DNA of 64,000 nucleotides, from the NCBI GenBank assembly GCA_012845835.1, contig JABAKD010000021.1, forward strand, positions 6,293,386-6,357,385, given 5' to 3'. Both the position numbers and the translations under genes were made by a program. The first letter of the stretch is position 1. Each line of letters starts with the position of its first letter. Origin of the DNA: Undaria pinnatifida (Eukaryota > Sar > Phaeophyceae > Laminariales > Alariaceae). Shown one piece after another: positions 22,797-35,900 of this stretch. Below the pieces are notes generated by a model. The model did no database searches, was not told the origin of the DNA, and saw only the letters and a program-made list of their open reading frames with translations.

Positions 22797-23929
22797 CAGC
22801 AGTTTCATAGATCGAAGACGCCTCAGTGTGGATCGCAGGGTCATGTCTTCATAAAACTCGTCGTGTTATGGCCAATCGTTGATTGAATTCCTGGCACGCC
22901 GCGGCAGTAACTGTAAACAGACGCGACAGACCTACGCAAAATAATATTTTAATTTCGAACATTCGTGGAGTACCGTGTCGGATTGTCACCTCGGTTTCTT
23001 TAGCGGGAAACGTTTGTTGTATCACTTAGTGTAGGAGCACAAAAGCAAAAAATGATACGCACCCACCATTCATTTTGAATTACCCACACTTGGAGGGGTA
23101 CTGAAACCAGGTAATCGAAAGTTCTAAAGACCTCATCATTTTCTCCTTCGCAGAGGAATCACAACGCTCCGATGTTGCTTTTCGTTTTGGCCTCTTTAAG
23201 AGCGTGGCTCCGTTTCTTCCTGTTGTCTGCTCCCCCGTGTAGTGTGTATATGGCAAAGAACTCTAAATCCACTTAACGTGCTTAACATACGCGTTGTCAA
23301 TGCAAGTGACCATATTGAAATGAATTTTTTGGCATTCTCAGTGCCGTCATACACGTCAACTACGCACGAAACAGGCTGATGTCAGCCTCACAAGCGTGTA
23401 TTAGATGCAATGGTCCTTATGCAGATAATCCATAATGCGACTCGCCAAACACCTCACATCGGATAGCGCTTCCTGCGTGAACCTACCTGCCGGGACCGTG
23501 CAAACACCGCGTTCAACTGCCCGACAACGTTGTAGTGATAGGACTGAATGGGGTTGACATGCTACGGACAGTCGTAACAACGGCTTCACCCTCTTCGCCT
23601 CATAGCTAGCAATACATTATGTGTTGCACTTTCTGTATTAACTCATTGCCTGCTTCGCCACTCGTACTGAGTGGAAACAAGAATGTTTAGTAAGACAGTT
23701 TTGCCAAACCAAATCAGATGGTCGTGGTTTTGGTATTTTTCGTCGTATGTTGGCCAGGACGAGTGAAATGTAACGTTTTGTAGTTCGTCCGGGTGTACTG
23801 AGTCATTCCTCAATAGTGCAGTACGCGCTACAGCTGGTAGATTTACTAAAACGGTTCCTGTCCGATCGAGCTCCTCAAACGGGAAACGGCCTGTTTGTCA
23901 ATAGTCAACTTATTTCTCGACCAATGCTA
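22797..23929. other. Unassigned interval
   Basis: No gene or repeat recognised. The longest frame (23401-23589, minus) has no domain. Confidence 0.4.
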
Positions 23930-24198
23930 CGGGGTAGGAGATTCCCTTTTGGCCTGTCTCGTTTGCATGGCTCGGGGTGACTCGCGCGAGTGACCCCCCT
24001 GTTTCTTGCGGCCACAGACTTCTCGAGCCGTTTCTTATTGTCGATTATTAACGAAAATGGATGGTTAGCTACGCTGCAACAAAAAATATCCCCGAACGTG
24101 TTTTTATCAGTAAGGTAGAGAATCATTCGCGCGAGTATGGTATGATGATCAACGCCCGGTAGAGAATAATGGGTGGACCCCCCCTACCGTACCCTTGA
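23930..24198 (-). mobile_element. MITE, ~270 bp, copy 1
   Basis: The ends are inverted repeats: ACCAATGCTACGG at the left and CCCCCTACCGTACCC at the right. A CTCGCGCGAGTGACCCC palindromic block lies ~40 bp inside the left end and a related CGCGCGAGTA word inside the right end. The flanks TTCTCG and CTCTCG match in five of six bases, consistent with a 6-bp target duplication. Orientation is opposite to the copies at 43339 and 63262. No coding capacity. Confidence 0.75.
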
Positions 24199-25664
24199 GC
24201 TCTCGAGGGGATATTATTGTGAGGACTTTGAGGGCATAGGCGGTTGGTCCACGGGTTGTGCAAACGAAAACCTTCGGAGTCATTTTTCGTGTAAGATTGG
24301 TGAGCTACTACTCATTGTGTTTGGAGCTCCAAACGTTTTGTGCTGCGCGCTCCTACTGGGAGGTGGCTTGTTCTACTGTATCTACTGCATCCATTGCCTG
24401 GATGCTTCTGACACAACAGCTCTTTTTCCGGAACGACACGGTTAGAATGGGCTCGTTATTCGAGTACAACATCATAACTCCTGGTCAATGTAGCTGAGAT
24501 TCGAAACATGCGTGTGTAGCACAAAAATTGGAGAAATCGCCTGTTAGTTGTTGCGCTGTCGAGAAGAGGATACACCGGTGGAGGCTGAGACGTCTAGAGA
24601 CGGGGGTAACAGAGTCGTTATAAATATATACTGTGCGTCAAACGAGTAGGTATTTGTCCAATCCTCAAATGCCGAGGAAGAAGCAGAGACAATGCGCGTA
24701 ACACATCGAAAGGCATTGGGGTGCGACGTTTCTGATAAGGACATTATGTATGGGTGTAATCCAGGTTCTACTCCTAACGGTGATCTTCTCAGCGCAAATC
24801 TCAAAACTGGTTTTCGGTAAAAATGAGAGACAAAACAGGCCGAGCGTTTAGCCTGACTGATCGATCCCCTTGTGCATCACACGATACCCGTACAAGCTGA
24901 ACGTCTCCCGGATAGCGACTCAGTTCATGATTATTTTTTTGTGTTCAGAAACGCACGGGTTTCACAGACCATTACCTGTCGTACGTAGGCGTCGTGTAAT
25001 TCACCTCGGCGTAGTCACGCGTTTTGTCAATGCTGGTGACCCTCAATCTGCAGAACATCACAGTGAAAAACAAATATCAACATCAATTTTCTACCCAAAA
25101 GGGACATACGTTCAACGGCGATGATCGCCGCGTCAAATTATGAAGTCCTACCAACCGGTTGACTCACCTGCGTTGGTGTGAGAGTGTTGCACTGAGGCGG
25201 TGATCTCCAAAAGGTAGATATCGTGGGATGCTGAAGGTGTGGGGTGCGTTCGTGTCCAGGAACTTTCCCCCGCCTTTTGACGTGCTGCTGCCCCAACACC
25301 TGTACATATATTGTTGGGATATGAGGGCTGGCAATCCGATCATGACATGTTCCCGGGCTTGGAATCAGAACATGTTCAGCGTACCGGCACCCGGTGAATA
25401 TTCCAAGAAACGTCCTCTCAGGCCTCTTCGAGCAGTAAATAAAAATATATATGTTACATGCTGTATGTAGTAGCTCCTATAACTGCTCAAAAAATCAGAT
25501 TGATGGCTGTACGTACGCCAATGATTTACGCACTTGTGCACAGCAAGCTGTTGCATCTTACCGGTGAGGATCCCGTGTTTGCTAAGTCCGCTTGAACTGC
25601 CGTTTGCATGAACACCCACTATAAACACTTCCGAAATGAATATATCAAATACAATCTGGACGGT
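24199..25664. other. Unassigned interval
   Basis: Open frames up to ~90 codons lack recognisable domains. I see no repeat relationship to the rest of the window. Confidence 0.4.
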
Positions 25665-27365
25665 ATTATTCTAAAAATTGAAATACACTCCAGCTGTGAG
25701 ATCGAATATTTTGTCGAAACTCATTTTTTACAAGCTGTGCGTAGTACTCCGATCGCGCGTAATACAGTGTGTGTGTCCTCATTAAGGATATAGGTCGGCG
25801 ACCCCCCTTGCAACTACAGTGTAGCTATCAGGGCCAACAGGGTGACGTTAGACAGTCTGTGCGCGGAAACTGTAAAACCCGTTTCTGAGGGGGACAAAAT
25901 CTGACAGCTGTGGAAGGAAATGCATCATTTCATCAAGTGAATCCTGTACGCCGAATATCCGGTGCGAGGAGGGCAGAGTTTTATAGGACGTGGGGGCCTG
26001 ATTTTGATCAAAAGGGGGGCGGGAGGGGGGAAGGGGGGAAAAGAGAAGAGGTGGGTCAGCTTAATTTTTGCGTGGCAACTATGAAAATTTCTCGCGGGGG
26101 CGGGGGGGGGGGTGTGGCTGGGGGGGCGGGGGGCGGGGGGGGGGAGGCTTTAGGTCGCACAGATGTAGGGGTTTGCTATACGCGTGGTGCTAGGTCTAGG
26201 CGATGGTGTGGGTGGTGGGAAAGGAGGGGGCGTTGGGGGCGGGGTTGGGTGGGAATTGCAGCAGCGGCATGGACGGCCCTGTAACAATAACGAGGCGATA
26301 TCCAGGGCGTGGAAGTGTTTATTACTCTAGCGGATTTTGATATTGGGTGGGGCGTTTAAGCAAGAGAAAGCGAAGGTAAAAAAAAAGGGGGGGGGCGGGG
26401 AGGAGGGGGGGGGGGGGTGGGGGGGGGGGGAGAGGTTTTCAAGAGGTTTAGATCACACATAATATCAAAATACACTCCAGCTATGACACGAGGGATTTGG
26501 TCGACACTGATGTTCGCAACATTGTGTGCGATCCTCCGATCGCACGTAATATTCACATATGTAGAGACTCGCTATACGCGCGGTGCTGGGTCTAGGCGAT
26601 CGTGCGGGGTGTGGGGAAGGAGGTGGCGTTGGAGGGGAGGAGGGGGGATGAATGGAAGCTACGTTATGGATGGCTAGAAAAATAATGACGTGATATCAAC
26701 ATGTTAGAAGTGTTTATTACTCTGGCCGATTTGGATGGTAAGTGGGGAGTTTGAACGAACTGGGCGGGGAACAAGAGGGGGGGGGGGGGGGGAGGGCGGA
26801 GATGAGTTGGATCTACGGCATGGATGGCTAGATGGATAATGAGATGATATCGGCTGGCTGGTAGTGTTTACTACTGTGGCAGATTTTTATTTCAGGTGGG
26901 GCTTTCGAACAAGAGGGATCGGGAGGGGGGGGGGGGGGGCGGGGGGCTAGCATTTCAATATATGCGCGGAAACAATAAACCCTTCAACGGGACGAATGAA
27001 TGTGACGGTTGCAGCAGGAAGACACCCCTTTATATCACCCGCCTGGATTTTTTTTTTTCTAGATAGTTCGATGTTACATGTAGTATGCAACCCAGTTCCT
27101 GGGTGTAGTAAACAACGTGTTGAAAGCTGAATAATTTGTTATTGTACATGGATCGAAAGATAAAATATTTCAATCGATAGGTACAATAATGTAGACACCA
27201 TTATTTTCTGACATCGCTAATAATTATAAGAAAGAGATACAAGTTGCCAAATACAACAGGCGAGGTTATGTGGTCATGCAATCACACCGCCATTGAGAAC
27301 GAAAGGGAGATATGCGAATCGTTATTGCTTCGAAAGGAACGCTTAGTGTACACGCGCTCATATTT
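25665..27365 (+). mobile_element. Foldback-family element, long copy
   Basis: The head (25665-25960) is followed by at least six G-punctuated modules (near 26010, 26100, 26150, 26390-26430, 26780 and 26930). A second head-like start appears at 26470 (CACTCCAGCTATGA). The element then runs into a conserved AT-rich tail at 27010-27365 containing CACCCGCCTGG, ATGTTACATGTAGTATGCAACCCA and ACAACAGGCGAGGTTATGTGG. The same tail occurs reversed at 31030-31560 and 43105-43330, so it belongs to the element. No open frame encodes a transposase. Confidence 0.8.
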
Positions 27366-28034
27366 TGGCTGAAAGGTGCTGCCAATAAAAAGCACAAATC
27401 ATTTCAAGTGAATTTTTCTCTCCAAAGTATTTGTCGACATATTTACTCATCTACCAGGTATTTATGATCCGATTCCAGTTTGTACACTGGCTGTATCCTC
27501 CACACACCCTAGGAAATTCCTGCGGACAACAGATTAATCCGAGGTGGGCCATCCAAGGTGCTGCATATTCGTTGGTTGGCCTTGCCCCCTGTAGAACACG
27601 TATTTTAGCCAAATTGTCCCACACTTTGTTCCGTATGTACCAACTAAACTTTGCGATGCCATCCCCTTTTGTTGAGTTTGGATCCAAGGATGTATGCCCG
27701 ATAAATATATGTTGTCTACGATAATAAGAACGTTGACAAAAACAGCAAGAATAGTGCGGGTATGAAACAAAACTTGTTGTAAAGAGATAGTTCACGGTAC
27801 ATTTTCATCTGGGTTTCAAATACGTGGTGAAATTGTCGGTCCGAAGAGTGCAAAATCGAGCGGGTCGTCGCAGTCGAGCCGTGTCCTTTGAGCTTACGTA
27901 TTTAACACATGTAATGAACCAGGTGATCGGTCATATCTAGTGATTAGTGGTGTATTGGGCACGGAACCTAATGTCGATCTTTGCCTCGTGTCTTAGAAAT
28001 TGACCGACCAAATTGCAGCTTATTCGGGAACAAC
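27366..28034. other. Unassigned interval
   Basis: Overlapping frames of 97 codons (27431-27724, plus) and 114 codons (27451-27795, minus) lie here. The minus one reads somewhat protein-like (GHTSLDPNSTKGDGIAKF) but I recognise no family. Confidence 0.35.
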
Positions 28035-28467
28035 CACATTTTTTATTTAATTGTGTGGATTATTTGTTGGTGTTTTTGACCTTTTGCGGGTATCTCAACC
28101 GGTTCGAGTCCGGTTAGATTTTTCGCATCTTTTGTTTTTCCGGTTGTGTACGTACTTATTATGTAGTGTTTTTTCATAGACAGTTCGTCTACGTTTCAAG
28201 CCCTAAATCGTAAAAAAGCGCTGGCGCATCTGTCTGGATCAAGTTAAATCGGAAATTTCCTCCCCCATAATTATGGCTAGCACGATCTAGTTAAAAGGTT
28301 ATCGTTGAGCTTCGTACTGGCCCCCATGGCCGGTGGAAGGGGGTGACACGACCAGTGTCCATAGACCGGCTTCGTTTTGCCTCTTCTTGTTTGTACATGA
28401 TGAGGAGCTATATAGTCTTGACTACAACGGCCAGCCATAAAAAAATCAATAATATTCAGAGTTTTCC
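28035..28467 (+). repeat. Direct repeat, left copy (~430 bp)
   Basis: This pairs with 28783-29195. Shared words include TTTTGCGGGTATCTCA, GAGTCCGGTTAGATTTTTCG, GGCGCATCTGTCTGGATCAA and GTGACACGACCAGT. A SINE lies exactly between the two copies. Confidence 0.85.
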
Positions 28468-28765
28468 CTTTTTTTATTTCCTCACACTTTACTTTCCAGC
28501 TTCTGGAAAAGCCGTGGTAACAGCTGTCATCCCTTCTTCCTCCCGGTTCTTGCCGTCAGTTTTTATCGCGCATAGGGTTCAGCAATTCCGCTGCTCGTCG
28601 ATTTCTCATCGAGTGTTGCTAACTCACACTATTTCGCTTTCCGCAAGTCAATTTATGCCCAAGAAAAAGTCCCAACAAATTTACACGAGTATGCACTCGG
28701 CGGGGCTCGACCTCACGAACCTAACCTATACCAGGCTCGAGGATAACCTGATACTCTAACGGGTC
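28468..28765 (-). mobile_element. tRNA-derived SINE copy 3
   Basis: On the minus strand it starts GACCCGTTAGAGTATCAGG, a decayed box A. Box B reads GAGGTCGAGCC, and the body words are shared with copies 1 and 2 (on the plus strand GCATAGGGTTCAGCAATTCC and CTCATCGAGTGTTGCTAACTC). It ends in an A-rich tail, seen as T-rich sequence at 28468-28481. It lies between two direct repeats of ~430 bp. Confidence 0.8.
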
Positions 28766-28782
28766 GACCAGCTCATTTTTTA

Positions 28783-29195
28783 GAAATTGTGCGGTTCATT
28801 GGTTGTTGGTGTTTTTGACTTTTTGCGGGTATCTCAGCCAGTTTGAGTCCGGTTAGATTTTTCGCATCCTTTGTTTTTCCGGTTGTGTACCTATTTTCGT
28901 AGTGTTGTTTAATAGACAGTTCTTCTACTTTTCGAGCCTCAAAAAGCGGTGGCGCATCTGTCTGGATCAAGGTAAACGCGGAAAATCTCTCCCTCGAAAT
29001 TGCGGCCAGCACGATCTAGTAAAAATGTAATTATTGGGCATCGTACTGAAGGCCATGGCCGGTGGAAGAGGGTGACACGACCAGTATCCACAGAACGACT
29101 TAATTATGTCTTTTTATTATTTCTTACATGAGGGTGACGACTACAACATACAACGGCAAGCCATAAGAAAATCAATATTATTCAGAGTTTTCCAT
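28783..29195 (+). repeat. Direct repeat, right copy (~410 bp)
   Basis: This is the partner of 28035-28467. Both copies end at the same word, ATATTCAGAGTTTTCC. The right copy then continues into new sequence while the left one meets the SINE tail. Confidence 0.85.
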
Positions 29196-30587
29196 AGATG
29201 AGAGGGAAATCGAAAAACGCTTTTGGCGCAAATTTAATCAAACCGCGTTGAAGGTAGTCCAAGGTACATATGTCTCTGTGAATTTTCGCGCGAACAAATT
29301 TGATCTGTCCTGCGTATGTATGAAAAAATTCCATGAAGCTGAAATATAGCGCAAATAATTGGATCTTTCTCTAAAAACACGTAGTAAGTTAAAAATCGAA
29401 AAATTATATCTTTCTCTTTTTCGAGCGTTAAACATGGAATATCCACTGCGTTTTGGAGATTTGTACCTTCAAAATGAGTACACTGGTTAATTCATGTGCC
29501 CATCACGCGGCCTCACTTCCGGGGGTTCATTTGTTTTCTTTTTCGCCGGACATGTTTCCTCTATCTAAGGTGGTCTAAAGTGTAAAAGAAGTCATGTTCG
29601 ACCAAACAAAAAGGGGAAAACCCCCCAAAACAGCACGTACGTGTGTGAGCTTTTCGCAACGACACCTAGAAGAACACGTGTGCGATATTTCGCGGGTTGA
29701 ATGTCAAAATGACGGCGTGGACGTTCGCCTGGGGCCAAGTATAATCGGTCGTTAAACTTGTTGCCTTCCGTAGAGCCTTCGTTTGCAAACTTCACCCGTC
29801 TTTAAGCCGGCCCTTCTCGTAGTGACTTTGGAGCGCACACTTAATTATTCATTGTTTATGTCTTGTTTAATCTGAGCGTGAAAACATGAAATGAACTACT
29901 CATACTGCAGTGTGTTTTTGCTTAACAAAAAGAAGCTACAACAAGTTGAGCGATCTGATATAAACACGTGTAACAAGTCATTTACACCTGGTGCATATGC
30001 GTGTTGGCATGCTTTTTTGCTTATGTTCGTACAAAAGTGGTGTATGTACGAGCTGCGGGTTTAAGGGTTCAAATATATCGTAAGCCAACAAGATGAGTGT
30101 AGATTGCCTATCTATGTCATCCTTACCAAATACATGCGAGCAATGTAAAAAAGACCCTCGCTTAACCAACGCAACGCCCACAAACATCGAAAACTCACAA
30201 CCATTACCACATTAGACTATATATATAGATTTCAGTGTTATTTCTTGAAACCGTTGCCCACCAACATGTAAAATATTCAAAAGAGAGAGGAAACGATTTG
30301 AGCTCCGCCGTGCGTTGGGCGAAGCGTGACAGAAGCTGTAATGATTGGAGGGGTGTGTTGATTACTGGGGATCACCTGGCGGCCTTCGTGGTTCGCAGAA
30401 CAGCCATCGCAGTGTTGTTAGCTCCATTAAGATTGCCGCCGAGGCTGCTCCCAGTGTAGGGGTCGCGGGGTAGGAAACGTTGGCATGTGTATGCACGTGA
30501 AATGTACCCCAAAACGACTGCCGGCCATGTGCGTTTATGTCCCTTTACACATAGTTTTTTTTGCCTATGACGATCACGTATAGTATA
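29196..30587. other. Unassigned interval
   Basis: AT-rich, with no domain in any frame. Words near 29360 and 29630 (TCTTTCTCTAAAAACACG, GCACGTACGTGTGTGAGC) resemble words near 34600-34640, hinting at a decayed dispersed repeat shared with the 33-36.6 kb interval. Confidence 0.35.
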
Positions 30588-32968
30588 TTATAAAAATTAA
30601 AATACACTCCAGCTGTGAGATCGAAGATTTCGTCGAAACTCATCTTTGCAAGCTGTGTGTGATACTCCGATCGCGCGCATTACGAGTTATGTGTCCTCAT
30701 TAAGGGTATAGGTCGGCGACTCCCCTTACAACTACAGTGTAGCTATCAGGGTCAACAGGATGATTTTAGTCAGTCTGTGCGCGGAAACTATAAATAATAT
30801 ATATCGCATATATATGACATCACATACCCACCTCGCCTGATGTATTTGAAGGACGTATCTCTGACTTAAAATTGACGACCGCAGAGCGCCACATCGACAA
30901 GGTAAAATCATAGGCGTGAAATCGTACATTTATTTGAGACAAAAATAATTTGGAAAAGGAAGCACAGGCAGATGTGTTAAAATTGCGGTAAACAACCTAC
31001 CCAACCCATTACGTAGGGTATTTCGTACATACCGTCTGCATGATCGCCTCCCCACCTATGCCAAGCGAAGTATTACTAACGAGGTAACGTGTTTGAGCGC
31101 GTGTATACCAAGTATGACTAATGAGGTAACGTAATTGAGCACATGTACACCAAGCGTCCTTTAAAAATGACGATTCGCATCCCTCCCTCTACTGCTCAAT
31201 GACGGAGACAGCACATGGCCACATACATCACCTCGCATGCTGTATTTGGCAATACGTATCTCTTGCATATAATTAGCGATGTCGATAATAATGTTGTAAC
31301 TGTATGATGATGGTGACAAACAGTGCATGACCACATCACCTCGCCTGTTGCATTTGACAATACGTATATCTTTTTTATAATTAGCGATGTAAGATAATAA
31401 TGGTACCTACAAATAATCCTTAATATATTCTAGCTTTCGATCGATGTATCATACAACAACAAATTATGAAGATTTAACACGTGATTTACTACACTTAAAC
31501 ACTGGGTTGCATGCTGCATCTAACATCAAACCTTCTAGAATAGTAAACATTACAAGCCAAATGATATAAAGGGATGTCTTAGGTTTGTCCCCTTTGAGAA
31601 TTTATAGTTTCCGCGCACATATTGAAATGTCCCGCCCCGCGCCCCCCCCCCCCCCCCCCCCCCCTCCCCTCCCCCTCCACTGACCTCTTTTTCATAACAA
31701 ACCCCAACCCTTCCCCCCCCCGCCCCTCCGTCCCCCGATCCCCCCCCCCCATTCCGCCTAGTCTGTCCAAACGCCCCACTCACAATCAAAATCGGCCTGA
31801 GTAATAAACACCTATACGCAGTTGATATCACGCCAATATCCTTCTGACCATCCATGACGTAGTTTTCAATCATTACCCCCCCCCCCCCCCCGCCCCCCCT
31901 CCAACGCCCCATCTTTTCCGACCACCTACACGATCGCCTAGACCTAGCAACACGCGTATAACAAGCTGCTACATATCTTTGATCTCACAGCCGAAGTGCA
32001 TTTGAATATTGTTTGTGACCTAAACCTCCTAAAAAATCCCCCCCCCCCCCTCCTCCTGCTCTCCCTTACTCAAACGCCCCACCAAATATCAAATCCGCCA
32101 CATTAACAAACACTTCACGCACAGGATATCACCTCATTATCTTTCGAGAGCCATCCATGCCGCTATGTTCCCCTCCCCCCCCCTCCCCCCCCCGCCTCGA
32201 ACGCCCCCTTCTTCCCCATCACATGCACCTTTGCCTAGACCTAGCACCACACGTATTACAAACCTCTCACCTAAAGCCCTTCCCCCCCCCCCCCCCCCCC
32301 CCCCCCCCCGCCCCCACCCCCCACCCTCCCCCCCCAACCCATCCCAACCCCACCCCCTCGAACACTCCACCCTCTCTTTACTCACTGATTGTACGACTTA
32401 CCCTAGGATATACATGATAAACTAATGTATTGTTTCCAAAACTGTCACATTTATCCCCTCAAAATAATGTATAGTTCCAGGCACATATTGAGCTGCCCCC
32501 CCCGCCCTCCCCCCCCCACCGCCCAACCCCCCCCCCCCGCCCCAACCCCCCCCCCCCCCCCCCCCCCGCCCCCAATAATATACTGGTGCCAAAACCGTCA
32601 GATTTATCCCCTCGAAAGGATTTATAGCTTACATGCACAAATTGCCCCTCCCCCCCCCCCCCCCCGGCCCCCTCCAAACCCGCTCGCTTTTGATCAAAAC
32701 CAGGCCCCCCTTTCCCTTCACAGCTGTCAGATTTTGTCCCCTTCAGAAACGGGTTTTATAGTTTCCGCGCACAGACTGACTAAAATCATCCTGTTGACCC
32801 TGATAGCTACATTGTAGTTGTAAGGGGAGTCGCCGACCTATATCCTTAATGAGGACACACAACTCGTAATGCGCGCGATCGGAGTATCACACACAGCTTG
32901 GAAAAGAAGATGAGTTTCGACGAAATCTTCGATCTCACAGCTGGAGTGTATTTGAATTTTTTTAATAA
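30588..32968. mobile_element. Complete foldback-like element with ~210-bp TIRs
   Basis: The left end (30588-30797, plus) and the right end (32968-32750, minus) are near-identical heads. They share subtype markers such as CGATCGCGCGCATTACGAG and CAACAGGATGATTTTAG, and the match ends at GCGCGGAAACTATAAA. Between them are the AT-rich tail (30800-31560) and modules separated by C-runs (G-runs on the minus strand) at about 31637, 31870, 32040, 32281, 32510 and 32650. Long inverted termini with no coding interior fit a non-autonomous foldback or TIR transposon. I could not define a clear target duplication because the flanks are AT-rich. Confidence 0.7.
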
Positions 32969-35900
32969 TTATTGTGCACAAACAAATATAAAAAACGTAC
33001 ATTTTAGGCATCAACAATGCGTTAAGGACGCGGACGTAGGGCGTGCAATGTAGCAAAGTCTGTGCAGAAATCAGTTGCGCGGCGATAAACATGTGTTTGC
33101 GTTGCGCGAAACCCGCAATCCAGAGTCTGTCGTTCAGACCAACGGTGACGACGATTGAAAAAAATTTGCGCCTGCGCAAAAAAAAAATCGTAGTGTATGT
33201 AGCATACACCCTTCAACGCACGGGTTTGAAAGTGTTTCGGATACACTTAATTTGTAGAAAACAGTCACAGATTGCCACGAGCCCTAATGTGTTGAAGATG
33301 GAATAGTCTTCATTCGAAGAGCGGCAGAGGGAGTCGAAGCAAAAACTGACAGGCAGCATTTCGGCAGTGTGATACTTTGGGCACTGCGAGTGCTGTAATA
33401 CCCCTTGGTTGACGTCCAACTGTTCCGGGAATTTCGACCGCGCGTACGCGCATCTCCGAATAATTTTTCTGTTTATCTCACTAAAATATATTTTCTATGT
33501 CCAGTTTGGTGTTCTTCTTTTTGCCTCGGATTGAAGATTGTTTTGTATGGGGGGCATGCGCCGTACTCGCTCTCATATGTGAGACGGGAAACGTGTGTAC
33601 CAGTATGGACCTGTCACGTACGAACCCTCATTCCCGATTTCACCAAAATATTTTTGATGGCGAACGTACGACCTTTTTGATGCATACGTGTGCAGCTTTT
33701 GTTTATACGTGTGTGCACCACTTTATTTTTTCACTTTAGGTTTGTCCCCACTACCGGTGCAGTAGATTAAATTTTCCGCTCCACGGTGGGCGCGTGCTAC
33801 AATAGCACAACTTTTTTTCCGACTTTTCCTCATTTTTTGGAGCTTAAGACCTCCTCCCCCAAAATCTTGGTCAGGAATAAGGTATAACTGCTACCGGATG
33901 AACAATCCCACGACCTGTTTCCGACGAGTTGAGGTTAAGGAGCCTCAGCGGTTAGAAACCATTTCAGGCGAAACCGGCACCTCTATCGTAGCACGCGTCG
34001 ATGACTGCATCCCGGCCAGGTGACCAGTTACTTGATGATGCGAGTTGATGCTAGTACAGGAGCACTAAAAAACTGTTCGTGTGCTGCCAGAGAGCACAGT
34101 ATTGAACCATCATTTGTTCCGATGGGAATGGGTACTGGTGGGAGTTCAACCGCCAGTACTGGCAATAGTCCGAATACATTCTGTCAGCGTTGAGTACATC
34201 ATAAAACTCAATTTTTATACACGGCTCCGAACTTTACTGGGAGAACATATAATATGTGCATATTCTATAAAAACAACGCCGGCGCTTTTCGTTGGAATTC
34301 GACAACCAACCGAAAATTGACATTTTTTTACATCCAAAATTATGCAAATTGTATTGTGACAAACTGGTTTAAACCCCGAACTTAATTACGCGGCGAATGC
34401 CGCCGCTGTTTTGTCGATTAAGACCGTAAACTGTTGCACAGGTCTTCGGTGTGCCCTTGAAAAGACCCAATCCGTCGTGTTTTTCAATTTTTGCCTGATT
34501 AAGATGTTTTGGAGAATGTGTGTACCATCTTAGACCAGTACGTTTCGACGAAAAAAAATCAAAAAGGCGGAGGTCAGGCCACGGGATAGAAATGTACAAC
34601 AACACGTACGTGTGCAAAATTTCCAGTCTTTCTCTGAAAAACGGCGTGGAGGTTTGGGCATCGGTGTGTTAAAATGAGCAAGATATCCTACTTCATTCAA
34701 ACAACTTGTTTTTAGTGTGAAGTCCATCTTTTTCGCTAGATAGATTCTGTTGGATATATTTTGAACGTAGGCAAGCCAGATCTTTGATTTTTTGAGAGAA
34801 AATAACTGCAGGAGCGTCTTGCATTACCTGATGCTGAGCAACTTCGTTTTTCTCCCCCGTTTGGAAAACGCCTTAGCATTTTTGAGCAATTGAAGACCTG
34901 CCATTCTTTGGTCGATACGAGTTTTGCGCCTAGAGACAGCCCGAGGCCGTTAAAAAAGATCGTATCACGATCTTCCACTGGTTACTGGGGGCAATATATT
35001 GTTAAGCGTTCACCCTTTGACTCAAGGTATTGCGAGCTGGATTCGTGGAGGAGAGATTTTTGAGCTTTAAACGCAAACCAGCCTTTAGCGGCCGCTCCCG
35101 ATGAGGATGGATATCTTGATCGTTTTTCGAAGGTATATGCTATTGTGATAATAGTCGGAAAAAAGTACACTGTAACATAGGGATGATATAAAGGGCTACG
35201 AAAGGGGGGTACCCTTGAAGGCGTTTATTTCTGTGGGGCGAGTGACACCGCCTTGTTCCCTTGCGGTCTTACAATTCCGTGCTGTTTTAACTTTTGCGAC
35301 TGGCGACGAGAATCAGCAATGGATTGGTAAACCAGGCGGCGTGTGCTACGATGACAGAGGTGAACCACCACTTTTGTAATGAAGTCTCTTCATTTGGGAC
35401 ATCAAGACCTCTCCCAAAACCTGATTTGGAGCAAAAATAAAGCTGCTGCCAGGGGAAAAATCGCATATATATGTATGGCCTAGGAACTCAATGAGATTCA
35501 TGCAAACAAACTGCCTTGTCCCCACGATTTGAAGTTCAAGAGCCGCGTCACTCAGAAACCATTTCGGACAAAAAGTGATATCCTCTACTGTGACACGCAT
35601 CAGGTTTCGCCAAGTAATTTCGTCGCTTTATTAGTACTACTGTCCGATACACAGAGGCACTCTTCGATGCGTGCCGATAGGTGGATGACTTTTTGTCTGA
35701 AATGGTGACAGAATCACGGGGCTCCTTCTCTCAAAGTCGTCGGAAAAAGGACATATTTTTGGATGATTCTTGTTATGTATCTAGGTCATAAATGATTTAT
35801 CATCCGGTAGCAGCTTTTTTACCTATCTATATCAAGTTTTGTCAGAGACCTTAATCTCCCAAAATGAGGAAACATAATTAACACAATGGTGCATCTCTAT

